DNA from: DASVHF01 sp036382695
GTDB lineage: Bacteria; Patescibacteriota; Microgenomatia; Woykebacterales; RBG-16-39-9b
Length of the DNA stretch: 33,450 nt
Direction: 5' to 3'
Assembly (NCBI GenBank): GCA_036382695.1
Contig: DASVHF010000025.1
Coordinates: 1-33,450 of the forward strand
Each line of letters begins with the position of its first letter. The first letter of the stretch is position 1. The notes under the pieces are model-generated. The model ran no database searches. It was given only the letters and a program-made list of their open reading frames with translations, and had not been told where the DNA came from. This document shows, in pieces, positions 21,126 through 27,951 of the stretch. The position numbers were made by a program, and so were the translations under genes.

Positions 21126-21866
21126 TTACGGATTTATTGACGGTTGGGTTTTTTGGGTCTCTTCAGGCTGATCATCAACTCCTTGGATAACACTCTCATC
21201 TTTGGGTGTTAGATTTAAATCGTTCTCGATTTTCTGTTGTAAATCTCCCAAAGTGTCTTTGAGCTGTCTTATTTGGGGCTGTTTAGGTTCGGAGAGTGCG
21301 TCTTCGATTTGGTTAAGATCATTTTGTTTTTCCTCTAATACAGGAACGAGGCTTGAAAGAGATTTTTCAACAGTGGTTGTGTCTTTACCAGCCTCTTTTA
21401 AACTATAATATTCTTTGCGGGCCACATTAACCTCATCTTTTATTTCTTGAACTGAGGATCGAACTTCTTTAATTGCAAAGTCAGAGGATTTCTCATTGCG
21501 TTCCAAAACTACTTTCTTTAGCTCATCGATACGTTTTTCGGCCAATTTTTGCTGCTCGTTGAATCTATTCTCTTCGTTAGTAAACACCAATCTAATATTT
21601 TCGTAACCCCTTTTGATTGGGTACAATATGTCACCCGGTAAGCTGTTTTGAGCATAAATTATTGTGCCGCTAACCAGAAAGACTAGAATAAAAGCCGTCG
21701 CAGCAGCGAGTTTTAAAACTAAGGAATAGCTAAGGCTTGGCTTCTTTGTCTCGGTGGCTTTAGTCAAAAGAGCGGACTTTAGATTCGCTGCCCAATTTTG
21801 GTTTGGTTTGATCGCCGCGAGATGCTTTAATTTTTGTTCGATTTGCTCAAAATTTTCATTTTCCAT
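21126..21866 (-). CDS. Membrane protein with DUF5667-like domain, putative anti-sigma factor
   Basis: 246 residues from ATG 21864-21866, which overlaps the ECF sigma stop by 11 nt. Residues 1-46 are cytoplasmic (ENFEQIEQKLKHLAAIKPNQNW.ANLK). One membrane helix spans about 50-72. Outside the helix comes NSLPGDILYPIKRGYENIRLVFT, the hallmark of DUF5667, then a long charged helical region (about 100-215) and a Gln/Thr/Pro-rich tail. Position after an ECF sigma gene and this topology make an anti-sigma factor the best guess: the N-terminal part would hold the sigma factor until an envelope signal arrives. A canonical zinc-binding anti-sigma motif (HX3CX2C) is absent. Confidence 0.8.
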   Translation of the reverse strand: MENENFEQIEQKLKHLAAIKPNQNWAANLKSALLTKATETKKPSLSYSLVLKLAAATAFILVFLVSGTIIYAQNSLPGDILYPIKRGYENIRLVFTNEENRFNEQQKLAEKRIDELKKVVLERNEKSSDFAIKEVRSSVQEIKDEVNVARKEYYSLKEAGKDTTTVEKSLSSLVPVLEEKQNDLNQIEDALSEPKQPQIRQLKDTLGDLQQKIENDLNLTPKDESVIQGVDDQPEETQKTQPSINP

Positions 21867-22410
21867 AACCAAGTTCCTCTTTTAGCTTTTTCAAAGCCCT
21901 GTGTTTTAAAACCCGAAGATATTCTTCGTTTCTGTCTGTAATTCCTGCAATTTCTGAAAAACTATATTGTTCAATAGAGTGGAGTATTATGACCTCCTGC
22001 TCAGCCTCACTTAAATCTTGCAACACCTTGAATACCCGCTCAAATTCTTCTTTAATTTCTAGGTGTTGGGTGTTATCAACGGCATGCGGTTCTCTAATTA
22101 GGTCTAAGCTTATCTCACCCTTTTTTGTTCGGTAGTAATCTATAACAGTGTTTCTTGAAATCGCAAAAATCCAAGCATCAAAACTTCCTTCATTTCGATA
22201 TTTACCTAAATTTTCCAAAGCTTTCATAAATATGTCTTGAGTTAGATCTTCAGCTATTTCTTTCCGGCCAACTTTGAAATAAACAAACCGGTAAACCCTT
22301 TCGATATATTGATCGTATATTTCACCAAACGCCTCGGTATTACCATTTTGGGCAGAAGCTATTAAGGTGTTTAGCGAGGCAGAAGATGGCTTCCTATGGC
22401 CGAAAATCAT
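21856..22410 (-). CDS. ECF-type RNA polymerase sigma factor
   Basis: 184 residues. Region 2 is seen in AFGEIYDQYIERVYRFVYFKVG, EDLTQDIFMKALENL and the 2.4-like FDAWIFAISRNTVIDYYRTKK. Region 4 has LSEAEQEVIILHSIEQYSFSEIAGITDRNEEYLRVLKHRALKKLKEEL, a helix-turn-helix binding the -35. Regions 1 and 3 are missing, as expected for ECF factors. It is co-transcribed and overlaps with the DUF5667-like partner. A -10-like TAAAAT lies 7 nt before the ATG (leaderless). Two inverted repeats lie upstream. Target genes cannot be named. Confidence 0.93.
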   Translation of the reverse strand: MIFGHRKPSSASLNTLIASAQNGNTEAFGEIYDQYIERVYRFVYFKVGRKEIAEDLTQDIFMKALENLGKYRNEGSFDAWIFAISRNTVIDYYRTKKGEISLDLIREPHAVDNTQHLEIKEEFERVFKVLQDLSEAEQEVIILHSIEQYSFSEIAGITDRNEEYLRVLKHRALKKLKEELGYGK

Positions 22411-22417
22411 AAACCTT

Positions 22418-22423
22418 ATTTTA
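22418..22423 (-). promoter_or_regulatory. -10 box of the ECF sigma operon
   Basis: TAAAAT on the minus strand, 7 nt before the ATG, without a clear sigma-70 -35. A different sigma, possibly the ECF factor itself, could read it. Confidence 0.45.
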
Positions 22424-22440
22424 GCCGATTGCGCAAGTCG

Positions 22441-22458
22441 TAGGTTTTTTCAAACCTA
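22441..22458. repeat. Inverted repeat upstream of the ECF gene
   Basis: TAGGTTT-TTTC-AAACCTA: 7-bp perfect arms, about 20 nt beyond the -10 on the minus strand, a place suited to an operator. Confidence 0.6.
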
Positions 22459-22471
22459 AGAATAGATCAAT

Positions 22472-22490
22472 TACCGCGCAAGCCGCGGTA
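22472..22490. repeat. Second inverted repeat upstream of the ECF gene
   Basis: TACCGCG-CAAGC-CGCGGTA: 7-bp perfect arms in the divergent region between the ECF gene and tRNA-Asn. Confidence 0.6.
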
Positions 22491-22542
22491 TAAAATACAT
22501 AACGAAAGGGGAGGGAAGTTGTTACAAAGACCGTTATTTAAC

Positions 22543-22571
22543 TTGAAAGCTGGGGTTCTTAGTGGTAAAAT
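22543..22571 (+). promoter_or_regulatory. Promoter of tRNA-Asn
   Basis: TTGAAA (22543-22548), 17 nt, TAAAAT (22566-22571). The expected start is near 22578, 6 nt before the tRNA. Confidence 0.8.
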
Positions 22572-22583
22572 TCCCTCTTGCAT

Positions 22584-22658
22584 TCCGGTGTAGCTCAATG
22601 GTAGAGCGGCTCCCTGTTAAGGAGATGGTTGCAGGTTCGAGTCCTGCCACCGGAGCCA
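22584..22658 (+). tRNA. tRNA-Asn(GTT)
   Basis: 75 nt with encoded CCA. The acceptor is TCCGGTG/CACCGGA and loop CTGTTAA gives anticodon GTT. The anticodon stem GCTCC/GGAGA has a G-A mismatch at its outer pair. Its 3' end and flank resemble intergenic repeats at 26.2-29.8 kb. Confidence 0.93.
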
Positions 22659-22680
22659 AACCCTACTTAATATAACTTCT
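22652..22680 (+). repeat. Dispersed repeat family, copy at tRNA-Asn 3' end
   Basis: GGAGCCA of the tRNA followed by ACTTAATATAACT. The same order (GGAGCCA, then CGACTTAATATAACTCCT) occurs at 26223-26250. Confidence 0.5.
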
Positions 22681-22698
22681 CCAGCGCAACCTTAAATT

Positions 22699-22707
22699 TG
22701 ATATAAT
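22699..22707 (+). promoter_or_regulatory. Extended -10 promoter of the MNT/HEPN pair
   Basis: TGATATAAT (TATAAT 22702-22707), 9 nt before the ATG. No clear -35 or SD. Confidence 0.6.
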
Positions 22708-22716
22708 AGTTCCTAC

Positions 22717-23013
22717 ATGAAAACAACTACTTTGGAGATTGAACAAATTAAAGAAAAAACCATTCCGATCCTAAAAGAGGCGGGTGTTACTCGTTCTGCT
22801 ATCTTTGGTTCTTACGCTGCTGGGGAAAATATTAAGAGTAGCGACATTGATATGTTGGTAGAACTTCCGGAGGACTATTCTCTACTTGACTATGTGAGGT
22901 TGCAGTTAAAATTAGAGGAAACTCTGGGTCGAAAGATTGATCTGGTAGAATATAGCACTATTAAACCCCGTATCAAAGAGCGAATACTAAGCTCACAAGT
23001 CCCCATTTTATGA
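22717..23013 (+). CDS. mntA: MNT-type nucleotidyltransferase antitoxin (MntA-like)
   Basis: 98 residues, minimal nucleotidyltransferase. The signature GSX10DXD is exact: G31-S32, ten residues, D43-I-D45, with the third acidic strand in LGRKIDLVEYSTI. In characterised MntA/HepT pairs this enzyme inactivates the toxin by AMPylating a tyrosine in the toxin's RX4HXY motif. The next gene, overlapping by ATGA, has that motif with the tyrosine, so the mechanism fits. The start follows a -10 by 9 nt, predicting a leaderless mRNA. Confidence 0.92.
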   Translation: MKTTTLEIEQIKEKTIPILKEAGVTRSAIFGSYAAGENIKSSDIDMLVELPEDYSLLDYVRLQLKLEETLGRKIDLVEYSTIKPRIKERILSSQVPIL

Positions 23014-23363
23014 AAGAAGAAAAAAGAGACGTTGGTCTATATTTAGACGATATTTCCGACAGCATCAAGCAGATACAAGAATACACCGATGGTGTGGAAG
23101 AAGATGACTTTTACACCAATCAACTAATACAAGACGGGGTGCTAAGAAGATTTGCAGTTATTGGCGAGGCAGTAAAGCATATACCACAATCATATAGAAA
23201 CCAGCATCCAGAGATAGAGTGGAAAGAAATTGCTGGCATGAGAGATATTCTCGTCCACGAATATTTTCAAGTTAATCTTAAAAGAGTTTGGAAAACAATC
23301 CAGGAAGATATTCCACGGTTTAAAGAACAAATCGGGGGTTTACCCGAAATGTCAGGTAGTTAA
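23010..23363 (+). CDS. hepT: HEPN-domain toxin (HepT/DUF86)
   Basis: 117 residues, helical. The HEPN ribonuclease motif RX4HXY is intact: R78-DILV-H83-E-Y85 (RDILVHEYF). Other DUF86 blocks: YLDDISDSIKQIQEYTDG, LIQDGVLRRFAVIGEAVKHIP and the WKEIAGMRD turn. HepT toxins are RNases that act as dimers, blocked when the MNT partner modifies Y85. Overlap with the antitoxin gene (ATGA) ensures coupled translation. The C-terminus (GGLPEMSGS) is a short extension. Confidence 0.92.
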   Translation: MKEEKRDVGLYLDDISDSIKQIQEYTDGVEEDDFYTNQLIQDGVLRRFAVIGEAVKHIPQSYRNQHPEIEWKEIAGMRDILVHEYFQVNLKRVWKTIQEDIPRFKEQIGGLPEMSGS

Positions 23364-23429
23364 GCAACGGCCAATAACTTCTCGGTTAATTGCATAGTTA
23401 GGTCTGGATATTCTACAATCTCTAACCAA

Positions 23430-23708
23430 TTAGCCGTTCGGAAATCGTTCCATCGTGCGAGCCACCAGTTCTGAACCTAAAACTTTACCCCTAACCAATT
23501 TCAAAAATTCATCGTCGGTTAACTTTGCCCGTTTAATTTGAGATTTTAAAAGAAATGGTTTTACTTCTTTGTAAAGAGGTATCGAAAGGGTGTGGAAGCC
23601 TGGTTTGGTAAGAATTGCGTGGTCTCCAGCAGTTCTCGCATGAGTATAACCGGCTTTAACGAACGCTTTCACCGCTTCTCGGCCAGAAATATTGGTAAGC
23701 TTGGGCAT
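23430..23708 (-). CDS. hicA: HicA-family toxin
   Basis: 92 residues. The dsRBD-like HicA fold shows as ISGREAVKAFVKAGYTHARTAGDHAILTK, with the catalytic histidine in GDHAIL, then LSIPLYKEVKPFLLKSQIKRAKLTDDEFLKLV, where the family has VP.HKELKPGTLR.ILRQAGLS.EEF. HicA cleaves mRNA. About 20 extra residues follow at the C-terminus (RGKVLGSELVARTMERFPNG). It is 6 nt downstream of hicB, so order is hicB-hicA. The Arg/Lys usual near the histidine is partly replaced (TAGDH), so activity is not certain. Confidence 0.82.
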   Translation of the reverse strand: MPKLTNISGREAVKAFVKAGYTHARTAGDHAILTKPGFHTLSIPLYKEVKPFLLKSQIKRAKLTDDEFLKLVRGKVLGSELVARTMERFPNG

Positions 23709-23714
23709 CGGGAT

Positions 23715-23951
23715 TTATACAGTAACCTGTGGAACCTCGACAACCCTCTTGGTAATCAATTGTGGTTTTTCACCGAGTTTTGGTTCACCAATTACTTCCA
23801 AATAGACTTTAATTGCTTTTTCGACATTTTCCAAGGCCTCTTCTTTTGTTTTGCCTTGAGACATGCAACCGGGTAAATTCACTACATCGGCAACAAAGCC
23901 GCCAACTTCTGGATCTTCAAATAACTCAACTACAAACTCTACCTTAGACAT
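23715..23951 (-). CDS. hicB: HicB-family antitoxin
   Basis: 78 residues from ATG 23949-23951 (MSKVEFVVELFEDPE); a longer open frame starts inside the promoter. It has the partial RNase H-like fold of HicB: VVELFEDPEVGGFVADVVNLPGCMSQGKTKEEALENVEKAIKVYLE. It lacks the C-terminal DNA-binding domain, as in short HicBs, so autoregulation by this protein is uncertain. TATAAT lies 9 nt before the ATG (leaderless). Translated first, hicA second. Confidence 0.88.
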   Translation of the reverse strand: MSKVEFVVELFEDPEVGGFVADVVNLPGCMSQGKTKEEALENVEKAIKVYLEVIGEPKLGEKPQLITKRVVEVPQVTV

Positions 23952-23960
23952 AGTATTTGG

Positions 23961-23988
23961 ATTATACCATGGAAAATAGTTTTTCAAA
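23961..23988 (-). promoter_or_regulatory. Promoter of hicBA
   Basis: Minus strand TATAAT (23961-23966) with TTTGAA (23983-23988) 16 nt upstream. The ATG is 9 nt after the -10 and settles the start of hicB. Confidence 0.6.
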
Positions 23989-24084
23989 ATATATCGCGCA
24001 CAAGAGACAGACCTTACCTTTTAGATTCAAAAGGAAAAAGGGTGCATACGGGGTTAAAAAATTAGCAAAGAAGGAAATTAGGTC

Positions 24085-24786
24085 TTAAAAAACTATATTA
24101 AGTTCTACACTAGGCTGTTCTGAAACACGGCCGTCTTTGAGAAAGATAATCCTCTCGGTCCCCTTAGCTATACGTGGATCGTGGGTGACAATAAGAACAG
24201 TTTTACCTTTCTTTTTTGATAACTCACGCAATAGGTGGAAGATTTCACTGCCGGTTTGAGAGTCGAGGTTACCAGTGGGCTCATCAGCTAGAATAATTGG
24301 CGGATTCATTATTAAACTTCGGGCAATTGCTACTCGTTGCTGTTCTCCACCAGAGAGAAAATTAGATTTTTTGTTTTCCATTCCTTCTAGGCCAACTAAT
24401 CTGAGTAAGTAGTCAGCCCGTTCTTTATATTTTTTGTTACCGGCTGGTAGCGAGGGTAAAAGAATATTTTCGGATGCTGTAAGTGTAGAGACTAGGTAGA
24501 AAGTTTGGAAAATAAACCCTACCTTATCGCGGCGGATTTTGTACAATTTTCGCTCTGGCACTGTGGTCAAATCTACTTTGTCCAAAACCACCTTACCGGT
24601 AGTTGGTTTATCTAGGGCACCTATTAGATTCAACAAAGTAGTTTTACCTGAACCTGAGGGCCCCATTACTGAGATAAACTCACCTGGGTTAACAATGATA
24701 TCGACCAAATCTACCCCCACATCAAATTGATCGCCTCTTTTATAGAGCTTTCTTAGTTTTTGTGTCCAAATAATCGGTTCTTCCAT
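24085..24786 (-). CDS. ABC transporter ATP-binding protein (MacB/LolD type)
   Basis: 233 residues. Walker A GPSGSGKTTLLN, Q-loop FQTFYLVSTLTASENI, signature LSGGEQQRVAIARSL, Walker B ILADEPTGNLDS and H-loop VTHDP are all present. The D-loop TGNLDSQTG marks the MacB/LolD/FtsE branch, which uses mechanotransmission rather than substrate passage. It works with the permease encoded directly upstream, which ends 11 nt before this ATG. Membrane-associated on the cytoplasmic side. Substrate unknown. Confidence 0.94.
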   Translation of the reverse strand: MEEPIIWTQKLRKLYKRGDQFDVGVDLVDIIVNPGEFISVMGPSGSGKTTLLNLIGALDKPTTGKVVLDKVDLTTVPERKLYKIRRDKVGFIFQTFYLVSTLTASENILLPSLPAGNKKYKERADYLLRLVGLEGMENKKSNFLSGGEQQRVAIARSLIMNPPIILADEPTGNLDSQTGSEIFHLLRELSKKKGKTVLIVTHDPRIAKGTERIIFLKDGRVSEQPSVELNIVF

Positions 24787-24797
24787 AATAGTCCCTT

Positions 24798-26066
24798 CTA
24801 CAGTGCCTTCAGGGTCTCCATTGGTGCTACTCGAGCAGCTCTAATAGCAGGATACAAACCGCCTAAGATTCCCATCAAGATTCCAAAGCCAAATATTCCA
24901 ACAATGATTTCTAGGCTGTAGACAGCCGCGCCTTCTTCCAAGTATCTTTCGATGGCTCTAGTAGCTGCGTAACCGACTAGCAAGCCAACCATCCCACCCA
25001 TAAAACCGATAGTAATAGACTCTACCATGACAGAAAGAAGGATATTGTTGTTAGACCAACCAGCTGCCTTGAGGATGCCAAATTCTTGCTGTCGTTCCAA
25101 AACACTCATTAACATGATAATAAAGATTGATATTCCACCAGCAACTGCAGCAACCAAACCTATAACTAAAAGGAAACCACGGAAAATATCCAGCGTATCG
25201 TTAATGTTACCGAGGATATCACCAGCTGAGCTCACCGTGACTTCAACTTCTCCGTTTTCTAGGGTTTTTTTAATTTCTTCAGACACTTGATCTACCGTAT
25301 CTACCGATGCGGCACGAACTCCGATCGAGCTTAACTGATCATTATCCAACTTGGCCAGTTTTCTGGCAGTACCAAGATCTGTATATAATTGTCTATCAAG
25401 GAGGGCGTTGCCTGTTTCGAAGAAACCAACGATTTTGAGCGTTATCTTTTCTGTTTCTGAAGGTTTTTGAAGCTGAACAGAAGCTGACGCTTGTGGTGAA
25501 GCTGAAGGGATCGCCACAGATGTTGGTTGGTTGTTGAGCTGACCATTAAAAATCGGTACTTCTATTTCCTGTCCAAGTTTAAACTCGACCCCTGTAAACC
25601 GGCTTTGACTAGACTGCTCAATACCTACAATTACCTCTCCTTCTTTCGAAAATGTTCGACCTTCAGTAATGTGCTGAGTAGCACCATCTAGGTTTTTATC
25701 AATAGTGGCGTCAACACCGGTTATCGAGGCGCCAAAGGGAAGTTTACTGCCCAAAACTTGAGCAGGAATACTACCTACTACCTGTGGGTAAGCCCAGGTG
25801 ATATCTTGAACCTTTTTAATTTTTTCTAAATATGTGCTGGGTAGGGGTGTACCACCACCTAATAATTGGCCTCCAAAAGGAGCATCAGCTGGTGCCACGG
25901 TGATATCAGCAGCAACTTGAGTTAGGGTAGATTCAATCCTCTGATCCATGCCTTCAGAAAGTGAAAGTAGGGTACTCATCAGTGCTACACCAAGCCCCAC
26001 CCCAATCAAGGCTAAAACCATAATTCCCCTTCTTCTAAAAGCATTGCCGATAGCAAATCTAAACAT
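24798..26066 (-). CDS. ABC transporter permease, MacB/FtsX family
   Basis: 422 residues. N-terminal membrane helix (about 12-32, GIMVLALIGVGLGVALMSTLLSL), a large extracytoplasmic MacB_PCD domain (about 35-280) with a low-complexity Ser/Ala/Gln segment (VAIPSASPQASASVQ), then three C-terminal helices typical of FtsX-like permeases (about 290-320, 340-365, 380-410), ending GGLYPAIRAARVAPMETLKAL. AGGAGGTG lies 12 nt upstream of the ATG. It pairs with the ATPase encoded next. It likely exports a peptide or lipoprotein-like substrate, or transmits a signal; function not determined. Confidence 0.92.
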   Translation of the reverse strand: MFRFAIGNAFRRRGIMVLALIGVGLGVALMSTLLSLSEGMDQRIESTLTQVAADITVAPADAPFGGQLLGGGTPLPSTYLEKIKKVQDITWAYPQVVGSIPAQVLGSKLPFGASITGVDATIDKNLDGATQHITEGRTFSKEGEVIVGIEQSSQSRFTGVEFKLGQEIEVPIFNGQLNNQPTSVAIPSASPQASASVQLQKPSETEKITLKIVGFFETGNALLDRQLYTDLGTARKLAKLDNDQLSSIGVRAASVDTVDQVSEEIKKTLENGEVEVTVSSAGDILGNINDTLDIFRGFLLVIGLVAAVAGGISIFIIMLMSVLERQQEFGILKAAGWSNNNILLSVMVESITIGFMGGMVGLLVGYAATRAIERYLEEGAAVYSLEIIVGIFGFGILMGILGGLYPAIRAARVAPMETLKAL

Positions 26067-26191
26067 TGGCTACTCGCGCACCTCCTCAAAAATCGTTAAC
26101 GAGCTATGAAGGAGTCTGCACTTGACTAACATTAACCTTTTCTGTTTGGAGGTAATTTCAAACTGAAGGTTCATAATGCATTTTAATTGTA

Positions 26192-26250
26192 GCATAAAAA
26201 GTTCTGACTTCCCCACGACTTGGAGCCATCCCCGACTTAATATAACTCCT
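26192..26250 (+). repeat. Dispersed repeat family, shortened copy
   Basis: Begins GCATAAAAAGTTCT as the copy at 27780, then jumps to CCACGACTTGGAGCCAT, missing the 50-odd nt core. It ends CGACTTAATATAACTCCT, like the flank of tRNA-Asn. Confidence 0.65.
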
Positions 26251-26266
26251 AGCCCTAGCTAAGCTG

Positions 26267-26295
26267 TTGACTTTCCCATACAATATCTATACAAT
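26267..26295 (+). promoter_or_regulatory. Promoter of the RHH/PIN pair
   Basis: TTGACT (26267-26272), 17 nt, TACAAT (26290-26295). ATG 26304 is 8 nt later, so the transcript is leaderless or nearly so. Confidence 0.8.
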
Positions 26296-26303
26296 ATTTG
26301 TGT

Positions 26304-26549
26304 ATGCAAGACGTACAGATAATAAATATTTCACTACCAAAACCACTACTTAAAAGGATTGATGAGGCAGCGGCTAAAGAGTTTCGCAATCGAAGCGAGT
26401 TGATTCGTGAGGCAACAAGAAGTTATCTAAAAGAGCAAGAGCGTTGGGAGTCAATTTTCAATCGCGGTAGAGAAGCTGGTAGGAAACTTGGTATAAAAAG
26501 TGAGGAAGACGCCTACAAAATAGTTAATGAGTATCGCCACAGCAGATAG
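26304..26549 (+). CDS. Ribbon-helix-helix antitoxin (CopG/VapB-like)
   Basis: 81 residues from ATG 26304; the TTG two codons earlier is unlikely. Residues 3-45 are a ribbon-helix-helix DNA-binding fold: a beta-strand IINISLPKPLLKRIDEAAA then NRSELIREATRSYLKEQ. This class of antitoxin binds its own promoter and neutralises the partner with its C-terminal tail. The gene overlaps the PIN-domain toxin by 23 nt. Regulation at the TTGACT/TACAAT promoter by its own product is likely. Confidence 0.85.
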   Translation: MQDVQIINISLPKPLLKRIDEAAAKEFRNRSELIREATRSYLKEQERWESIFNRGREAGRKLGIKSEEDAYKIVNEYRHSR

Positions 26550-26949
26550 CCCTCTAAAAGTAGTTCTAGATACAAATATTTTGGTTTCTGCGACCATCTT
26601 CGGTGGTAATTCTAAGAAAATACTACAAAAAGCAATAGACGGTGAAATAAAGGCTGTTACCTCAAAGTTTTTAATAGCCGAGTTCTCAGATGTGCTAATC
26701 AAAAAGTTTGATTCTTCTAAAGAACAAAATGACATTATTATTTCTTTACTATCAAAACACTTCCTAATTGTAGACCCAACTATGTCGGTCGATATTTTAG
26801 CTGATAAAGCAGATAATAGAGTTTTAGAAGCTGCTTTTGAAGCAAAGGTTAAGTTTATTGTTACTGGGGATAAAGAACTCCTTGATCTAAAAGAGTTTAA
26901 AGACATTAAGATTGTCTCTCCAACTGATTTCCTAAAGAGTGGGTATTAA
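26527..26949 (+). CDS. PIN-domain toxin (VapC-like RNase)
   Basis: 140 residues. The PIN fold has the acidic residues for metal-dependent RNase activity: D15 in VVLDTNILVSA, E50-region KFLIAEFSDVL, D in ADKADNRVLEAAFEA and D in FIVTGDKELLDLKEF. The IFGGNSKKIL motif identifies the PIN_3 branch. Known members cut tRNAs or rRNA; the target here is unknown. Overlaps the RHH antitoxin, so this is a typical type II TA module. Confidence 0.88.
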   Translation: MSIATADSPLKVVLDTNILVSATIFGGNSKKILQKAIDGEIKAVTSKFLIAEFSDVLIKKFDSSKEQNDIIISLLSKHFLIVDPTMSVDILADKADNRVLEAAFEAKVKFIVTGDKELLDLKEFKDIKIVSPTDFLKSGY

Positions 26950-27080
26950 GACTCTTCGTAAAAAAATCCAGGTTAAATTCAAAGTTATAAGGCGCTTGCC
27001 TTTACCTGAAGCCTTGCAACAAAAAAGAGCAAAGGCTTACCGGCTCTTTACTGAAATCTTGAGTGGAGAAACTCAGCTTA

Positions 27081-27144
27081 GCGTAAACTCGCTCAGGACA
27101 AGCATCACCCACGACTCGGAGCCATTGCCCCATAGTACTTGACC
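27081..27144 (+). repeat. Dispersed repeat family, left copy flanking the small-gene cassette
   Basis: The 46 nt at 27081-27126 match 27817-27862 at 44 positions in the same orientation. The tail (CATAGTACTTGACC) supplies the -35 box of the next promoter. A similar tail occurs at 29811-29823. Confidence 0.85.
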
Positions 27145-27167
27145 TTTGAGCTTATTTCTGCTATAAT
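27139..27167 (+). promoter_or_regulatory. Promoter of the two-gene cassette
   Basis: TTGACC (27139-27144), 17 nt, TATAAT (27162-27167). A leader of about 29 nt carries AAGGAGGA before ATG 27203. Confidence 0.85.
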
Positions 27168-27202
27168 TTCTCTAATCCAGTCGGTAAATAAGGAGGAATA
27201 AC

Positions 27203-27439
27203 ATGAGGCTTCAGCAGTACGGCCGACTCACCGATTACAAGAAGGTCGGCGACTCCGTCCTCTACGACGTAGGAAAAGGAGACCACAGAGTGATGCTTTG
27301 GGGAACGATCGTTCGTTTCCTGCCTGCAAACGGCGGTGCCATTCTCAGGGTCGACTCTCTCCGAATTCGTGGCAAGGCAATGGAGGGGTACGAGGAAGGA
27401 ACCGAGATCTCCGCTGGTTCACACGAGATCGACGTTTAA
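27203..27439 (+). CDS. Small GC-rich beta-strand protein, unknown function
   Basis: 78 residues, soluble, predicted mostly beta-strand (VGDSVLYDVGKGDHRVMLWGTIVRFLPANGGAILRVDSLRI), no membrane segment. Preceded by a strong SD (AAGGAGGA) and a sigma-70 promoter. Base composition (above 50% GC by eye) and codon choice (GTC, CTC, GAC, AAG) differ from neighbours. First of two genes; I recognise no family. It shares a composition and layout with the second gene, and both lie between direct repeats, so together they look like a movable transcription unit. Confidence 0.6.
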   Translation: MRLQQYGRLTDYKKVGDSVLYDVGKGDHRVMLWGTIVRFLPANGGAILRVDSLRIRGKAMEGYEEGTEISAGSHEIDV

Positions 27440-27477
27440 CCAAACCAAGCCACAAGCTTGAGTAAAGGAGACCAACA

Positions 27478-27684
27478 ATGCTCGATTTGGATCAGGTAAC
27501 GATTGGTGGAACCTACATTGACAACCGAACGGGAACAAGACTCGTAGTCAGAGAGATTCAGTCTCTCGACACAGATCCTGACAAAAAGGAGGTCTTCATT
27601 GCAGCGGTAGACGAAAAGAACGGGGGTGTTTGGCGTGGTATGAGGCACTTCCGATCAAATTGTCGTCTACTAGCCTCCAGATAA
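27478..27684 (+). CDS. Small GC-rich protein, second gene of the cassette, unknown function
   Basis: 68 residues, soluble, beta-rich start (VTIGGTYIDNRTGTRLVVREIQSL) then a basic end (WRGMRHFRSNCRLLASR). AAAGGAGA lies 8 nt before the ATG. It starts 38 nt after the first gene and is likely co-transcribed. The pattern IGGTYIDN.TG..L.V..I loosely recalls short DUF-type beta-barrel proteins of phages or plasmids, without a firm match. The DNA after the stop resembles part of a tRNA and then a terminator. Confidence 0.55.
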   Translation: MLDLDQVTIGGTYIDNRTGTRLVVREIQSLDTDPDKKEVFIAAVDEKNGGVWRGMRHFRSNCRLLASR

Positions 27685-27724
27685 AGCCCTAGTTGGGCTG
27701 TAGGTTCGAATCCTACCGTGAGGT
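27685..27724 (+). other. tRNA-like 3' fragment
   Basis: Hairpin AGCCC-TAGTT-GGGCT, then a perfect T-arm GTAGG-TTCGAAT-CCTAC (27700-27716) and CGTGAGG. No matching 5' acceptor strand (CCTCACG) or CCA was found. It starts right after the stop codon of the second cassette gene. Confidence 0.6.
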
Positions 27725-27736
27725 CTATCCTCTCAA

Positions 27737-27766
27737 TCACCAGGACGTTAAGCTGGTGAATTTCTT
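27737..27766 (+). terminator. Terminator of the two-gene cassette
   Basis: TCACCAG (27737-27743), 9-nt loop, CTGGTGA (27753-27759), then ATTTCTTT. Confidence 0.75.
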
Positions 27767-27779
27767 TGGCTAAATTGCT

Positions 27780-27862
27780 GCATAAAAAGTTCTAACCCTT
27801 CACTTCGACAAGCTCAGCGTAAACTCGCTCAGGACAAGCATCATCCACGACTTGGAGCCATT
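27780..27862 (+). repeat. Dispersed repeat family, right copy flanking the small-gene cassette
   Basis: The fullest copy: GCATAAAAAGTTCT, then CTTCGACAAGCTCA, then the 46-nt core that matches the left copy at 44 positions, ending GGAGCCATT. Confidence 0.85.
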
Positions 27863-27951
27863 TCTTTTTGGTCTCAATTTCCTCGAAATTTCTGTTAAAA
27901 TACTAGTGCTGCTACAATGCCTTCAAGGTCAGTTAGTTTAAATGAGTGGTT

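Noticed and set aside
26939..27142. Plus-strand open frame of 67 codons after the PIN gene
   Set aside because: It runs into the dispersed repeat (27081-27126), has no SD, and no pattern that suggests a protein.
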